From: Streptomyces tendae
GTDB lineage: Bacteria > Actinomycetota > Actinomycetes > Streptomycetales > Streptomycetaceae
Length of the DNA stretch: 64,000 bases
Direction: 5' to 3'
Assembly: GCF_014650435.1 (NCBI RefSeq)
Contig: NZ_BMUY01000007.1
Location: 372,001 to 436,000, forward strand
Shown: positions 31,935 through 40,121 of the stretch, piece after piece
How positions within the stretch are numbered: position 1 is the first letter of the stretch
Layout of the letters: every line of letters starts with the position of its first letter
Made by a program: the position numbers and the translations under genes
The notes under the pieces: generated by a model
Database searches by the model: none
Told to the model about the DNA's origin: nothing
What the model saw: the letters and a program-made list of their open reading frames with translations, nothing else

Positions 31935-33164
31935 TCACCAGGCGACCGGCAGCTCCCACACGCTGTAGATCACAGCGCCCTCCTTGCGCGGGACGCGGTC
32001 GAAGGGCTGGGCCAGCCGCAGCGTCGGGATCCGGTGGAACAGCTTGCTCCACACGATCTCCAACTCCAGGCGCGCCAGGTCCGCGCCGATGCAGTGGTGC
32101 ACCCCGTGGCCGAAGCCGAGGTGCTTGCGGCTGCCCCGGGTGATGTCGAGGCGGTCGGGGTCCGGGAAGACCTCCGGATCACGGTTGGCGGCCAGCCCCA
32201 GGCAGAGGATGCCGTCCCCCGCACGGATCAGCTTGCCGCCGATCTCGATGTCCTCCAGGGCGACCCGGGGTACCGCGGTGTCCCCGATGGTGGCGAACCT
32301 GATGAGTTCCTCGACGGCGGGTTTCACCAGCGAGGGATCGTCGCGGAGCAGCTCCAGCTGGTCGGGGTGCTCCAGCAGGCAGGCGGTGCCGAGCGAGATC
32401 TGACTCGCGGTGGTCTCGTGCCCGCCGTTCATGAGCAGGCGGACCATGTTGAACAGGTCCCGGTCCGTGTACTGCTCGCCGGACGCCTTGTAGTCCGCCA
32501 TGGCGCGGCTGAGCAGGTCGTCCCCGGGTTCCCGGCGCTTGGTCCGGATCAGTTCGCTGATGTAGGCGTTGACCTCCACGATCGCCGCCTGGCGCTCGTC
32601 GGTGGTGCTGTGCCCGCCCAGCAGTGCTGTGCCGTGTTTGATGAAGAAGTCGTGCCGATCCTGCGGAATGCCGAGCAGTTCGCAGATGACGGTCATCGGG
32701 ACGGCCAGCGAGAACACCCGGTGCATGTCCACCGGCGGCGAGAGGGAGAGCATCTTGTCCAGGTGTGTGTCGACGATCTCCTCGATGCGCGGGCGCAGCC
32801 GCTGCACCTGTCGGTGGGTGAAGGTCAGCGCGGCCTTGCGGCGGGTGCGCAGGTGCTCCTCACCGTCGTAGCCGATGAAGGACGTCTCGGTGCGGTACTC
32901 CGGCGGGGCGATGAAGTAGAAGGGGAAGTTCGCGTGCTTGCGGGAGGCGCTGACCCGCGGATCCGTGAGCAGTTCTCGGATGGTGTCATATCCGGTGACG
33001 GTCCATATCCGCAGGCCCGAGCCCCGCAGCAGCACCTGGGAGACGTCCTCTTCGATCATCTCGGCGTACTCGGGCGGGGGGGTGAACGGGCACGTGCGCT
33101 GGTACGGGAAGTCCTTGTCCGCCGGCACCTGGCCGGTCTCGGGTTCGGTCGAAGTCGAGGTCAC
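31935..33164 (-). CDS. Cytochrome P450 monooxygenase (second of four)
   Basis: Class I bacterial P450, 409 residues: I-helix MNGGHETTASQ, K-helix EELIRF, heme loop GFGHGVHHCIGADLARLE. The start is GTG 33162-33164 with AGGAGG about 9 nt upstream. The epoxide hydrolase gene lies 27 bp upstream on the same strand, suggesting the two act on one oxidised site. A CYP105-like appearance (TCPFTPPPEYAEMI near the N-terminus) is noted, but the substrate is unknown. Confidence 0.94.
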   Translation of the reverse strand: MTSTSTEPETGQVPADKDFPYQRTCPFTPPPEYAEMIEEDVSQVLLRGSGLRIWTVTGYDTIRELLTDPRVSASRKHANFPFYFIAPPEYRTETSFIGYDGEEHLRTRRKAALTFTHRQVQRLRPRIEEIVDTHLDKMLSLSPPVDMHRVFSLAVPMTVICELLGIPQDRHDFFIKHGTALLGGHSTTDERQAAIVEVNAYISELIRTKRREPGDDLLSRAMADYKASGEQYTDRDLFNMVRLLMNGGHETTASQISLGTACLLEHPDQLELLRDDPSLVKPAVEELIRFATIGDTAVPRVALEDIEIGGKLIRAGDGILCLGLAANRDPEVFPDPDRLDITRGSRKHLGFGHGVHHCIGADLARLELEIVWSKLFHRIPTLRLAQPFDRVPRKEGAVIYSVWELPVAW

Positions 33165-33191
33165 GACGGGTTTCCTCCTGATGGCTTGTCA

Positions 33192-34313
33192 TCACCGCAG
33201 GGTGCGGAAGAAGGCGCGCAATTCCCCTACGAGGGCGTCCGGTTGTTCGAGTGCCGGGAAGTGGCCGCCGACGGGATGGTCCGTCCACCGCCTCAGATCC
33301 TTGAACCTGTGCTCGATCCACGGCCGCGGCATCCGGCCGTCCTTCGGGAAGTTGGAGACCGCGGTCGGTACGCGGACGGGGGCGAGGGCCAGCTTGTTCT
33401 GGCTCTCCCAGTAGATGCGGGCCGAGGACGCCGCCGTCGCGCGGAACCAGCCGACCGATACGGCGTCCAACAGCCGGTCCCTGGCAATGACCTTGTCCAG
33501 ATCCCCGTCGTGGTCGCTCCATGCCCAGTACTTCTCGGCCATCCAGGCCAGCTGCCCGGCCGGCGAGTCGGTCAGGGCGTAGCCGAGTGTCTGCGGCCGT
33601 GTGCTCTGGACGGCCGAATAGCCGCCCTCCTGCTGCTGGAACTCCTTCATCGCGGCCAGCCCGGCCAGGTCGGTTTCGTCCATCGCGACCTGCTCGTCGG
33701 GCGGCCGGGCGAACGGCATCGTCAGATGGATGCCGGCCAGGTCGCTCTGGTCGGCCTCGGCCATCGCCGCGGTGACGAAGGAACCCCAATCGACGCCGTG
33801 CGCCCCGTACCGTTCGTAGCCGAGTCGTCCCATCAGCGCCGTCCAGGCGGCCGCGACCCGTTCCACCGGCCAGCCGGAGCCCGCCGGTTTGTCACTGAAG
33901 CCGTATCCGGGCAGCGACGGGCAGACGACGTGGAAGGCATCCGCGGGGTCGGGCGGATCGGTGAGCGGGCCGATGATGTCCAGGAAATCCGTCACCGATC
34001 CGGGCCAGCCGTGGCTGACCAGCAGGGGCAGGGCCCCTGGATGGGGCGAGCGGGCGTGCAGGAAGTGGATCTGCAGCCCGTCGATGCCGGTGCGGAACTG
34101 CGCAACGGCGTTCAACCGGGCCTCGGTGGCCCGCCAGTCGTACCGATGTGCCCAGTACGCGGCCAGCTCCTTCGCGTATTGCAGGGGCATTCCCTGGGAC
34201 CAGTCGCCGACCGTCTCGGCCTCCGGCCAGCGGGTGCCGGCCAGCCGGTGCCGCAGATCAGCGATCTGTGCGTCAGGGATGTGCACCCGGTAAGGGGTGA
34301 CGCGCGCATTCAT
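33192..34313 (-). CDS. Epoxide hydrolase (EHN-domain alpha/beta-hydrolase)
   Basis: Microsomal-type epoxide hydrolase with N-terminal EHN segment (YRVHIPDAQIADLRHRLAGTRWPEAE) and catalytic fold: oxyanion motif HGWPGS (101-106), nucleophile Asp175 in GAHGVDWGS, and a late His in VGGHFPALEQPD. Opens epoxides to diols through an ester intermediate. ATG 34311-34313 follows AAGGAG. In this pathway it could set a diol or hemiketal during core tailoring, or detoxify a reactive epoxide. Same strand as the downstream P450 gene. Confidence 0.93.
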   Translation of the reverse strand: MNARVTPYRVHIPDAQIADLRHRLAGTRWPEAETVGDWSQGMPLQYAKELAAYWAHRYDWRATEARLNAVAQFRTGIDGLQIHFLHARSPHPGALPLLVSHGWPGSVTDFLDIIGPLTDPPDPADAFHVVCPSLPGYGFSDKPAGSGWPVERVAAAWTALMGRLGYERYGAHGVDWGSFVTAAMAEADQSDLAGIHLTMPFARPPDEQVAMDETDLAGLAAMKEFQQQEGGYSAVQSTRPQTLGYALTDSPAGQLAWMAEKYWAWSDHDGDLDKVIARDRLLDAVSVGWFRATAASSARIYWESQNKLALAPVRVPTAVSNFPKDGRMPRPWIEHRFKDLRRWTDHPVGGHFPALEQPDALVGELRAFFRTLR

Positions 34314-34427
34314 ACGTGCTCCTTTCCGGATCCTCCGGATGGCGGGCGGTCGGCAACAAGGTCGCGCGGCGGTATCGAACGCAGCTCGAGTCCGCGTGCA
34401 GCGGCGGCCCGAGCCGACACCGGCACG

Positions 34428-35480
34428 TCACCGCCGACGGCGGCCGTCCCCGCCGGGGGACCGGCGCCGGCGAGCGGGGTCCACCTCGCAGAGGACGGTC
34501 GTCGCCGAGTTCGGGCTGCCCGAGGACGCCCTGCTGGACATGGGCGGCGCCGGACGTACGGTGTCCCACAGGTCCCGCATGGACGCGTCGACGTCGTAGC
34601 GGGGCCGCCAACCGAGGAGCCGCCCGGCGCGGGAGTTGTCGACGCGGATCCAGTCGGCTCCGGCGCTACGGCCGGCCACGTCGCCGGGACGCTCGCGGAT
34701 GCTCTCCGGCGGCAGCCCCGTCGCCCTGACCAGCGCGTCGACCAGTTCACGTATGTGCAGTGCCTCTCCTCTGCCGAGGTTCACCAGCGGATCGGCGAGC
34801 GGGCTGCGGGCCGCCCGGACGACGGCGTCGGCGGCGTCTCTGACATCGACGTAGTCCCGTCGGGCGTCGGCTACGGTCAGCTCCACGCCCTCACCGGCCG
34901 CGACGTCCCGGAGCCTGGCGGCGAGGGCGCCGAAGAAGCTCTCGGGGGCCGGGTACGGGCCGATCGTGTTGGTCACCCGGAGCACGATGCCGTCCAGGAG
35001 GCCGGCTCGGACGGCATCGAGCACCATGCGCGAGGCGGTGAGCTTCGCCCGGGCATACAGCGTCTGCGGCCGCGGTGGCAGGCCCTCGTCGATCAGTGTG
35101 CCGTGCGACACCGGGCCGTACTCGTGAATGGTGCCCAGATGAACCAGGCGCGGGGGATGTGCCATGCTCCGCGCGGCACCCAGCAGCCGCTCCACCAGAC
35201 GCACGTTGGTGTAGCCCATCTCCTCCTCGGTCCGACCCCAGCCGAGCGTGGCGTTGACGACCGTGTCGACCCTCTCGGCGGTGAGCACCGCGGCCAGCTC
35301 CTCGGCCGTGCACTGGACGACGTCCATCGGCAAAAACCGGTACGCGTCCACGACAGGGGTGCGGCGTCGGGAGACCGCCACGACACGGGCGCCTCGCCCT
35401 GCGAACGCGGCGCAGATGTGGCGGCCCATGCAGCCGGTGCCGCCGAGGACCGCGACGGCCCCCGCCACCGGGGCCGACAT
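34428..35480 (-). CDS. NDP-hexose 4-ketoreductase
   Basis: Extended SDR of the NAD-dependent epimerase/dehydratase family acting on nucleotide sugars: N-terminal VAVLGGTGCMGRHICAAF, catalytic YARAK, and RDYVDVRDAADAVVRA. Reduces the 4-keto group late in the deoxysugar pathway. ATG 35478-35480 overlaps the epimerase stop codon (TGATG), showing coupling. The last about 30 residues are Arg/Ser-rich and look like a non-homologous tail. Deoxysugar context makes the assignment likely. Confidence 0.9.
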   Translation of the reverse strand: MSAPVAGAVAVLGGTGCMGRHICAAFAGRGARVVAVSRRRTPVVDAYRFLPMDVVQCTAEELAAVLTAERVDTVVNATLGWGRTEEEMGYTNVRLVERLLGAARSMAHPPRLVHLGTIHEYGPVSHGTLIDEGLPPRPQTLYARAKLTASRMVLDAVRAGLLDGIVLRVTNTIGPYPAPESFFGALAARLRDVAAGEGVELTVADARRDYVDVRDAADAVVRAARSPLADPLVNLGRGEALHIRELVDALVRATGLPPESIRERPGDVAGRSAGADWIRVDNSRAGRLLGWRPRYDVDASMRDLWDTVRPAPPMSSRASSGSPNSATTVLCEVDPARRRRSPGGDGRRRR

Positions 35481-36121
35481 CACTCCGGGCCGCCCGTGCG
35501 GCGGCCGGCCTCCGCCACGCCGGCCGCCGCACGGCCCTCCTCGAGGGCCAGACAGTCGCTGTACAGCGGAAGCCCGCCCGCGGCCTCGGCCTGTGCCAGG
35601 CAGAGCGCGTCCCGGTCCCGCCCGGAGACGACAAACTCCATACCGCTGGGCCAGGGCACGCCGAGCGTGGGGTCGAACGGGTCGATGGCCTGCTCGAGTT
35701 CGGCTCGGTACGCGGTACTGACCAGGTAGGACATCACGGTGTCGTCGTCGAGGGCGAGGAAGGCGTGACCGACCCCGATGGGGAAGTACGTGGCCCGGAA
35801 AGTGCGGGCGTCCATGTGGACCACGTCCCACCGGCCGAAGGTTGGTGAACCCACCCGGACGTCCACCACGACGTCCATCGCCCGTCCCCGCGCGCAGTAG
35901 ACGTACTTGGCCTGCCCCGGCGGCGTGGTTGTGAAGTGAATGCCGCGCAGGGCCCCCTTGGTCGAACTGCTGTGATTGGTCTGGGCGAGCGAGAAGTCAT
36001 GGCCGACCGCGGCTACGAACGCCGACTCCTGAAGAGGGGACACGAACAGTCCGCGCTCGTCGGTGTGCGTCTGCGGCGTGAACTCGAAGGCACCGGCCAC
36101 GGCGAGTGCGCGGGTACGCAT
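35480..36121 (-). CDS. dTDP-4-keto-6-deoxyhexose 3,5- or 5-epimerase (RmlC family)
   Basis: Cupin epimerase, 213 residues: the catalytic His in ALRGIHFTTTPPGQAKYVYC, VDVRVGSPTFGRWDVV, and the acid/base Tyr region SYLVSTAYRAELEQAIDPFDP. Inverts C5 (and perhaps C3) to give L-sugars. ATG 36119-36121 chosen at the family N-terminus, 5 bp after the C-methyltransferase stop. Whether it is a 3,5- or a 5-epimerase cannot be told by eye. Confidence 0.92.
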   Translation of the reverse strand: MRTRALAVAGAFEFTPQTHTDERGLFVSPLQESAFVAAVGHDFSLAQTNHSSSTKGALRGIHFTTTPPGQAKYVYCARGRAMDVVVDVRVGSPTFGRWDVVHMDARTFRATYFPIGVGHAFLALDDDTVMSYLVSTAYRAELEQAIDPFDPTLGVPWPSGMEFVVSGRDRDALCLAQAEAAGGLPLYSDCLALEEGRAAAGVAEAGRRTGGPE

Positions 36122-36126
36122 TCCTT

Positions 36127-37368
36127 TTACCGCCCCTCGACGACGCTGAGCTCGGGAAGAGGGAAGACCAGCCGGCCCCCGCCGGCGAGGAAGTCGCGCT
36201 CGCGCTCGACGAACCCGTCGCGGTAGATCCACGGAAGGACCAGCAACTGGTCGGGGCGGTGCGCCTTGGCCTCGGATTCGGAGACGATCGGTATCCCGGT
36301 GCCGGGGGTGAAGCAACCGGCCTTGTCCTCGTTGGGCTCACCGACGCACGGGAGGTCGTCGGGGCCAAGACCGCAGTACTGGAGGATCACATTGCCCTTG
36401 GTCGAGGCGCCGTAGCCGACCGTCAGCTTCCCCGCCTTGCGGGAGTCGTCCAGGAATTCCCGCAGAGCGTCGCGGTATCGCTCGCTGCGTGCCGCGAACC
36501 GGGTGAACGGCGTGGGGCCGTCCAGTCCGAGGGCGGCCTCCCGCGCACGGATCGCAGCCAGGCCCCTCTCGTCCACAGGAAGCCGGGTGGGGGTCCGGGC
36601 GAGAGTGACGTCCAGACTGCCGCCGTACACGTCAGTCAGTTCCGCCTTGATGACCGTCAGCCCCACTCGCTCGGCCATCCACTCGATCTGCCGCAGGCTG
36701 TAGTACGCGAGGTGTTCATGGCAGACGACGTCGTAGGCGGTCGCCTCCAGCATCGACGGCAGGTAGCTCTGCTCGGTCACCCACACCCCGTCGTCGGCGA
36801 GGATGTCGCGGATGTCCTGCATGAACTGCATGGGACGCGGCAGGTCGTAGAACATCGCGATCGAGGTGACGGCCTTGACGCGGCGGGCACCGAACCGTTC
36901 GGTGAACACCTCCTTGGAGAAGAAGTCGGTGATCAGCTCCGCGTGAGGCGGGTACAGATGGCGGAACTTGGCACCGACCGGGTCCACGCCCACCAGAGCC
37001 GGGCCGTCTGCCGGGTACTGCCGCATCAAGGTGGAGTCGTTGCTGCCGATGTCCACCACCAGGTCGTCGGGGCCGAGAGCGACCAGCTTCGTGATGGCGT
37101 CCACCTTGCTCTTCAGGTGCCGGACCATGAAGGGGCGGATGCCTGAGCGGTAGCCGTAACCGTCGCCGTACATGAGGCCGAAGTCGGCTACGTGCCGCAA
37201 CTGCACGAGTCCACAGCCGTCCGGCGCGCACTGGACGAGTTGGAGCGGGACCACGGGGACGGCTTCCTCGCGTGACCGGGGAAAGACGCCGGTCAGGGCC
37301 TGTGGACCGAGGTCCAGCACGGGCAGCAGCGTGCGGTTGCCGCAGACACGGCAGCGATCGATGACCAC
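36127..37368 (-). CDS. NDP-hexose C-methyltransferase (TylC3-like)
   Basis: SAM-dependent sugar C-methyltransferase, 413 residues. N-terminal zinc-binding motif CRVCGN...VLDLGPQALTGVF, SAM-binding LVVDIGSNDSTLMRQY, VCHEHLAYYSLRQIEW, and the C-terminal domain GYGASTKGNVILQYCGL. The family methylates C3 of dTDP-4-keto-2,6-dideoxysugars, which would give an axenose/trioxacarcinose A-type 3-C-methyl sugar. GTG 37366-37368 with AGGAGG 4 nt upstream. First gene of the minus-strand sugar operon, divergent from the 2,3-dehydratase gene. Confidence 0.93.
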   Translation of the reverse strand: MVIDRCRVCGNRTLLPVLDLGPQALTGVFPRSREEAVPVVPLQLVQCAPDGCGLVQLRHVADFGLMYGDGYGYRSGIRPFMVRHLKSKVDAITKLVALGPDDLVVDIGSNDSTLMRQYPADGPALVGVDPVGAKFRHLYPPHAELITDFFSKEVFTERFGARRVKAVTSIAMFYDLPRPMQFMQDIRDILADDGVWVTEQSYLPSMLEATAYDVVCHEHLAYYSLRQIEWMAERVGLTVIKAELTDVYGGSLDVTLARTPTRLPVDERGLAAIRAREAALGLDGPTPFTRFAARSERYRDALREFLDDSRKAGKLTVGYGASTKGNVILQYCGLGPDDLPCVGEPNEDKAGCFTPGTGIPIVSESEAKAHRPDQLLVLPWIYRDGFVERERDFLAGGGRLVFPLPELSVVEGR

Positions 37369-37587
37369 TCGTCCTCCTGGTGGTGAAACGGGCCTGTCGC
37401 CCCGGCCGGCCCGGCAGACGCCGGTGAGCCGAGACGGTGCCATGAAGGGCTCGAGGATCCGTCGACTCGCTCCTTCGTCTGCCGGGAGCGGCCGGACAGC
37501 CGAGGACGGTACGACCGGGTCTCCAGACGCCGCTTCTACGGTGAGTGCCGTAGAAGGCCGACGGCGCCTTCCGAAGGGGACACCGGC
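37369..37587. promoter_or_regulatory. Divergent promoter of the two sugar operons with an inverted repeat
   Basis: 219 bp between the C-methyltransferase and 2,3-dehydratase starts. It contains arms CTTCTACGG (37533-37541) and CCGTAGAAG (37548-37556), a 24-bp dyad about 32 bp before the 2,3-dehydratase ATG, well placed for an operator or activator site shared by both operons. Confidence 0.55.
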
Positions 37588-39045
37588 ATGAGCGAACTGA
37601 CCGAGACGGGGCCGCGCGACGCCTCCTGGGGGCGGGCGAGGAGCGTGCGGCCGGGCGACGCGCCCTTCACCGGATCCACCGCTCTGCGGTCCCGTGCGGA
37701 CGCCACGCTGCCCGAGCGGTTCCGGCGCTCCGCGGCGGCCGTCGGATCCGGCGCCAAGATGTCCACCGAGGACTTCGCCGGCTGGCTCGCCGAGCGCAGC
37801 GCCGCTCATCCGTTCCGCGTCCACAGGATTGCGTTCGACCAGCTCCAGGGCTGGTCGTTCGAACCGGTCACGGGGAACCTGGTCCACGACAGCGGGCGCT
37901 TCTTCACCGTGCACGGTCTGCGGGTGCGCGTGACGGAGGGAGCGCACGACTGGCAGCAGCCGATCATCAACCAGGCGGAGGTCGGTGTCCTCGGCATTCT
38001 CGCCAAGGAGTTCGACGGCGTACTGCACTTCCTGATGCAGGCGAAGATGGAGCCGGGCAATCCGCGGCTGGTCCAGCTCTCACCCACAGTGCAGGCCACC
38101 CGCAGCAACTACACCAAGGCGCACGGGGGCGGGTCCGTGAAGTACCTCGAGTACTTCACGGGCCGGCGGCCCACCCGTGTCCTCGTCGACGTCCTCCAGT
38201 CCGAGCACGGCGCGTGGTTCCTGCACAAAGCCAACCGGAACGTCATCGTCGAGACGCGCGAAGACGTCCCGCCCGACCCGGACTTCTGCTGGCTGACCCT
38301 GGGGCAACTCGGTGAACTGCTGCTGAAGGACCACGTGGTGAACATGGACTCCCGGACCGTCCTGGCATGTGCGCCCCACCTTCTGACCGAGCCGCAGGCG
38401 CTGTCCTCCGACACCGAACTACTGTCCTGGATCACCACGGAGAAGGCCCGTCACCAGGTACGGGCCGAGCCGCTGCCGCTTGCCGAGACGGAGGGATGGG
38501 TGCGCACCGAGTCGGCCGTCCGCCGCCTGGACGACCGGTTCTTCAGGGTGGTCGCCGTCCGGGCCGAGGCGGCGAACCGTGAGGTGGCCGGCTGGACGCA
38601 GCCGCTGTTCGAGCCGGTCGCGACCGGCGTGACGGCGTTCCTCACGGGCCGCTTCGGCGGCGTGCCGCACCTGCTGGTCCACGCCCGGGCGGAGGGCGGG
38701 TTCCTGGAAAGCGTGGAACTCGGCCCCACCGTGCAGTGCGTCCCGGACAACTACAGGGGACACGCGGCGCCTGCCGCCCCGCGCTTTCTCGACCTGGTGC
38801 TGAACGCCGCGCCGCACAGTATCCGCTACAGCGCGCTGCACTCGGAGGAAGGCGGCCGATTCCTCAACGCGGTCAGCCGGCATCTCGTGGTGGACGTCGA
38901 CACCGCCGCACTGTCGACGCCGCCCGAGGGATACCGCTGGGTGACCCCGGGACAGCTGAACTGGCTCGCCCGGCACAGCCGTTATGTCAATGTGCAGGCC
39001 CGCTCCCTGCTCGCGGCCCTCAACAGCGGGGCGGTCAGGCTGTGA
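37588..39045 (+). CDS. NDP-hexose 2,3-dehydratase
   Basis: Removes the C2 hydroxyl of dTDP-4-keto-6-deoxyglucose to start 2-deoxygenation (TylX3/Gra-ORF27 family). The 485-residue protein consists of two similar halves, each with the family block: FDGVLHFLMQAKMEPGNP...LSPTVQATRSNY in the first and GGVPHLLVHARAEGGFLE...LGPTVQCVPDNY in the second. Stop codon overlaps the start of the 3-ketoreductase gene (GTGA), the usual partner for this step. Confidence 0.95.
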   Translation: MSELTETGPRDASWGRARSVRPGDAPFTGSTALRSRADATLPERFRRSAAAVGSGAKMSTEDFAGWLAERSAAHPFRVHRIAFDQLQGWSFEPVTGNLVHDSGRFFTVHGLRVRVTEGAHDWQQPIINQAEVGVLGILAKEFDGVLHFLMQAKMEPGNPRLVQLSPTVQATRSNYTKAHGGGSVKYLEYFTGRRPTRVLVDVLQSEHGAWFLHKANRNVIVETREDVPPDPDFCWLTLGQLGELLLKDHVVNMDSRTVLACAPHLLTEPQALSSDTELLSWITTEKARHQVRAEPLPLAETEGWVRTESAVRRLDDRFFRVVAVRAEAANREVAGWTQPLFEPVATGVTAFLTGRFGGVPHLLVHARAEGGFLESVELGPTVQCVPDNYRGHAAPAAPRFLDLVLNAAPHSIRYSALHSEEGGRFLNAVSRHLVVDVDTAALSTPPEGYRWVTPGQLNWLARHSRYVNVQARSLLAALNSGAVRL

Positions 39046-40010
39046 CGCGGCCGCTTCGGGTGGGGGTCATGGGATGCGCGGACATCGCCCGGCGCAGGAT
39101 GCTCCCGGCCATTGCCCGGGCGCCGCAGACCGAGATCGTCGCGGTGGCCAGCCGCCAGGCGGGGCGCGCCCGCAAGCTGGCTGACGTCTACGGATGCCGA
39201 GCAGTGCAGGGATATGAGGCGCTGCTCACGGACGAGGGGGTCGAAGCGGTGTACGTGCCGCTGCCCGCGGCCCTGCACGCCGAATGGGCCGAAGCGGCAC
39301 TGCTCGCGGGCAAGCACGTGCTCGTGGAGAAGCCGGTGTCGCTGCGCCGCGAGACGACCAGCAGACTGGTCGAGCTGGCTGCGAGCCGGGGTCTTGCCCT
39401 GATGGAGAACGTCATGTTCGTGCACCACGGCCTGCACGCAGTGGTCCGCAAACTCCTCGCCGAGGGGGCCATCGGTGAACTGCGGGCTTTCGAGGCGCAC
39501 TTCACGGTCCCGCGGCGCGCCATGGACGACATCCGCCTGCAGCCCGAACTGGGGGGCGGCGCCCTGTGGGACACGGGGGTGTATCCGCTGCGTGCCGCCC
39601 GGTACTTCCTGGGGCCCGGTCTGCGGGTCGCCGGCGCCTGTCTGGTTCGGGGCGGCGGACACCGGGTCGACTCGGCCGGGTCGGCGCTTCTCGTGGCACC
39701 GGACGGCACCGGTGTCCACGCCTCCTTCGGTCTCGATCACGCCTATCGCAGCGCCTACACCCTCTGGGGGACCGGCGGCAGCATCGCCGTGGACCGGGCC
39801 TTCACGCCCCCGGCCTCTCATCGGCCGACCATCCGGCTGGACGACGGCTCCGGCGTACGGGACCTTGCTGTTCCCGCCGAGGACCAGGCGTACAACACCG
39901 TGATGGCGTTCGCCGCGGCGGCAAGGGCGGGCGGCACGCCCGACGCGGTCTGCCCGGAACAGGCCCGCCTGCTCGACGACGTGCGTGCGGCGGCGACACG
40001 GGGCGGGTGA
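39042..40010 (+). CDS. NDP-hexose 3-ketoreductase (Gfo/Idh/MocA family)
   Basis: Reduces the 3-keto intermediate from the 2,3-dehydratase to a 2,6-dideoxysugar. N-terminal Rossmann VGVMGCADIARRRMLPAI, the EKPVSLR motif with catalytic Lys, and GGGALWDTGVYPL. The 322-residue length is normal. GTG 39042 overlaps the upstream stop by 4 bp, so the two enzymes are made together. Confidence 0.94.
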   Translation: MTRPLRVGVMGCADIARRRMLPAIARAPQTEIVAVASRQAGRARKLADVYGCRAVQGYEALLTDEGVEAVYVPLPAALHAEWAEAALLAGKHVLVEKPVSLRRETTSRLVELAASRGLALMENVMFVHHGLHAVVRKLLAEGAIGELRAFEAHFTVPRRAMDDIRLQPELGGGALWDTGVYPLRAARYFLGPGLRVAGACLVRGGGHRVDSAGSALLVAPDGTGVHASFGLDHAYRSAYTLWGTGGSIAVDRAFTPPASHRPTIRLDDGSGVRDLAVPAEDQAYNTVMAFAAAARAGGTPDAVCPEQARLLDDVRAAATRGG

Positions 40011-40020
40011 GCCTTGCGTG

Positions 40021-40064
40021 AACGGGCTGTGGGCCAGGACTTCGGTGTCCCGGCCCACAGCCGT
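40021..40064. terminator. Terminator hairpin after the sugar operon
   Basis: Imperfect stem of about 18 bp (40021-40040 with 40047-40064, TTCGGT loop, two bulges), followed by a short T run; between convergent 3-ketoreductase and exporter genes. Confidence 0.8.
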
Positions 40065-40121
40065 TTTCCGTACCGCCTCGGACCCGCCCGGGGGATTTGG
40101 CGGGCCCGCGCGCACGGGTCC

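Noticed and set aside
31752..35729. A long open plus-strand frame (over 1300 codons) opposite the P450, epoxide hydrolase and ketoreductase genes
   Set aside because: Antisense shadow of four recognisable genes; no start context or protein features.
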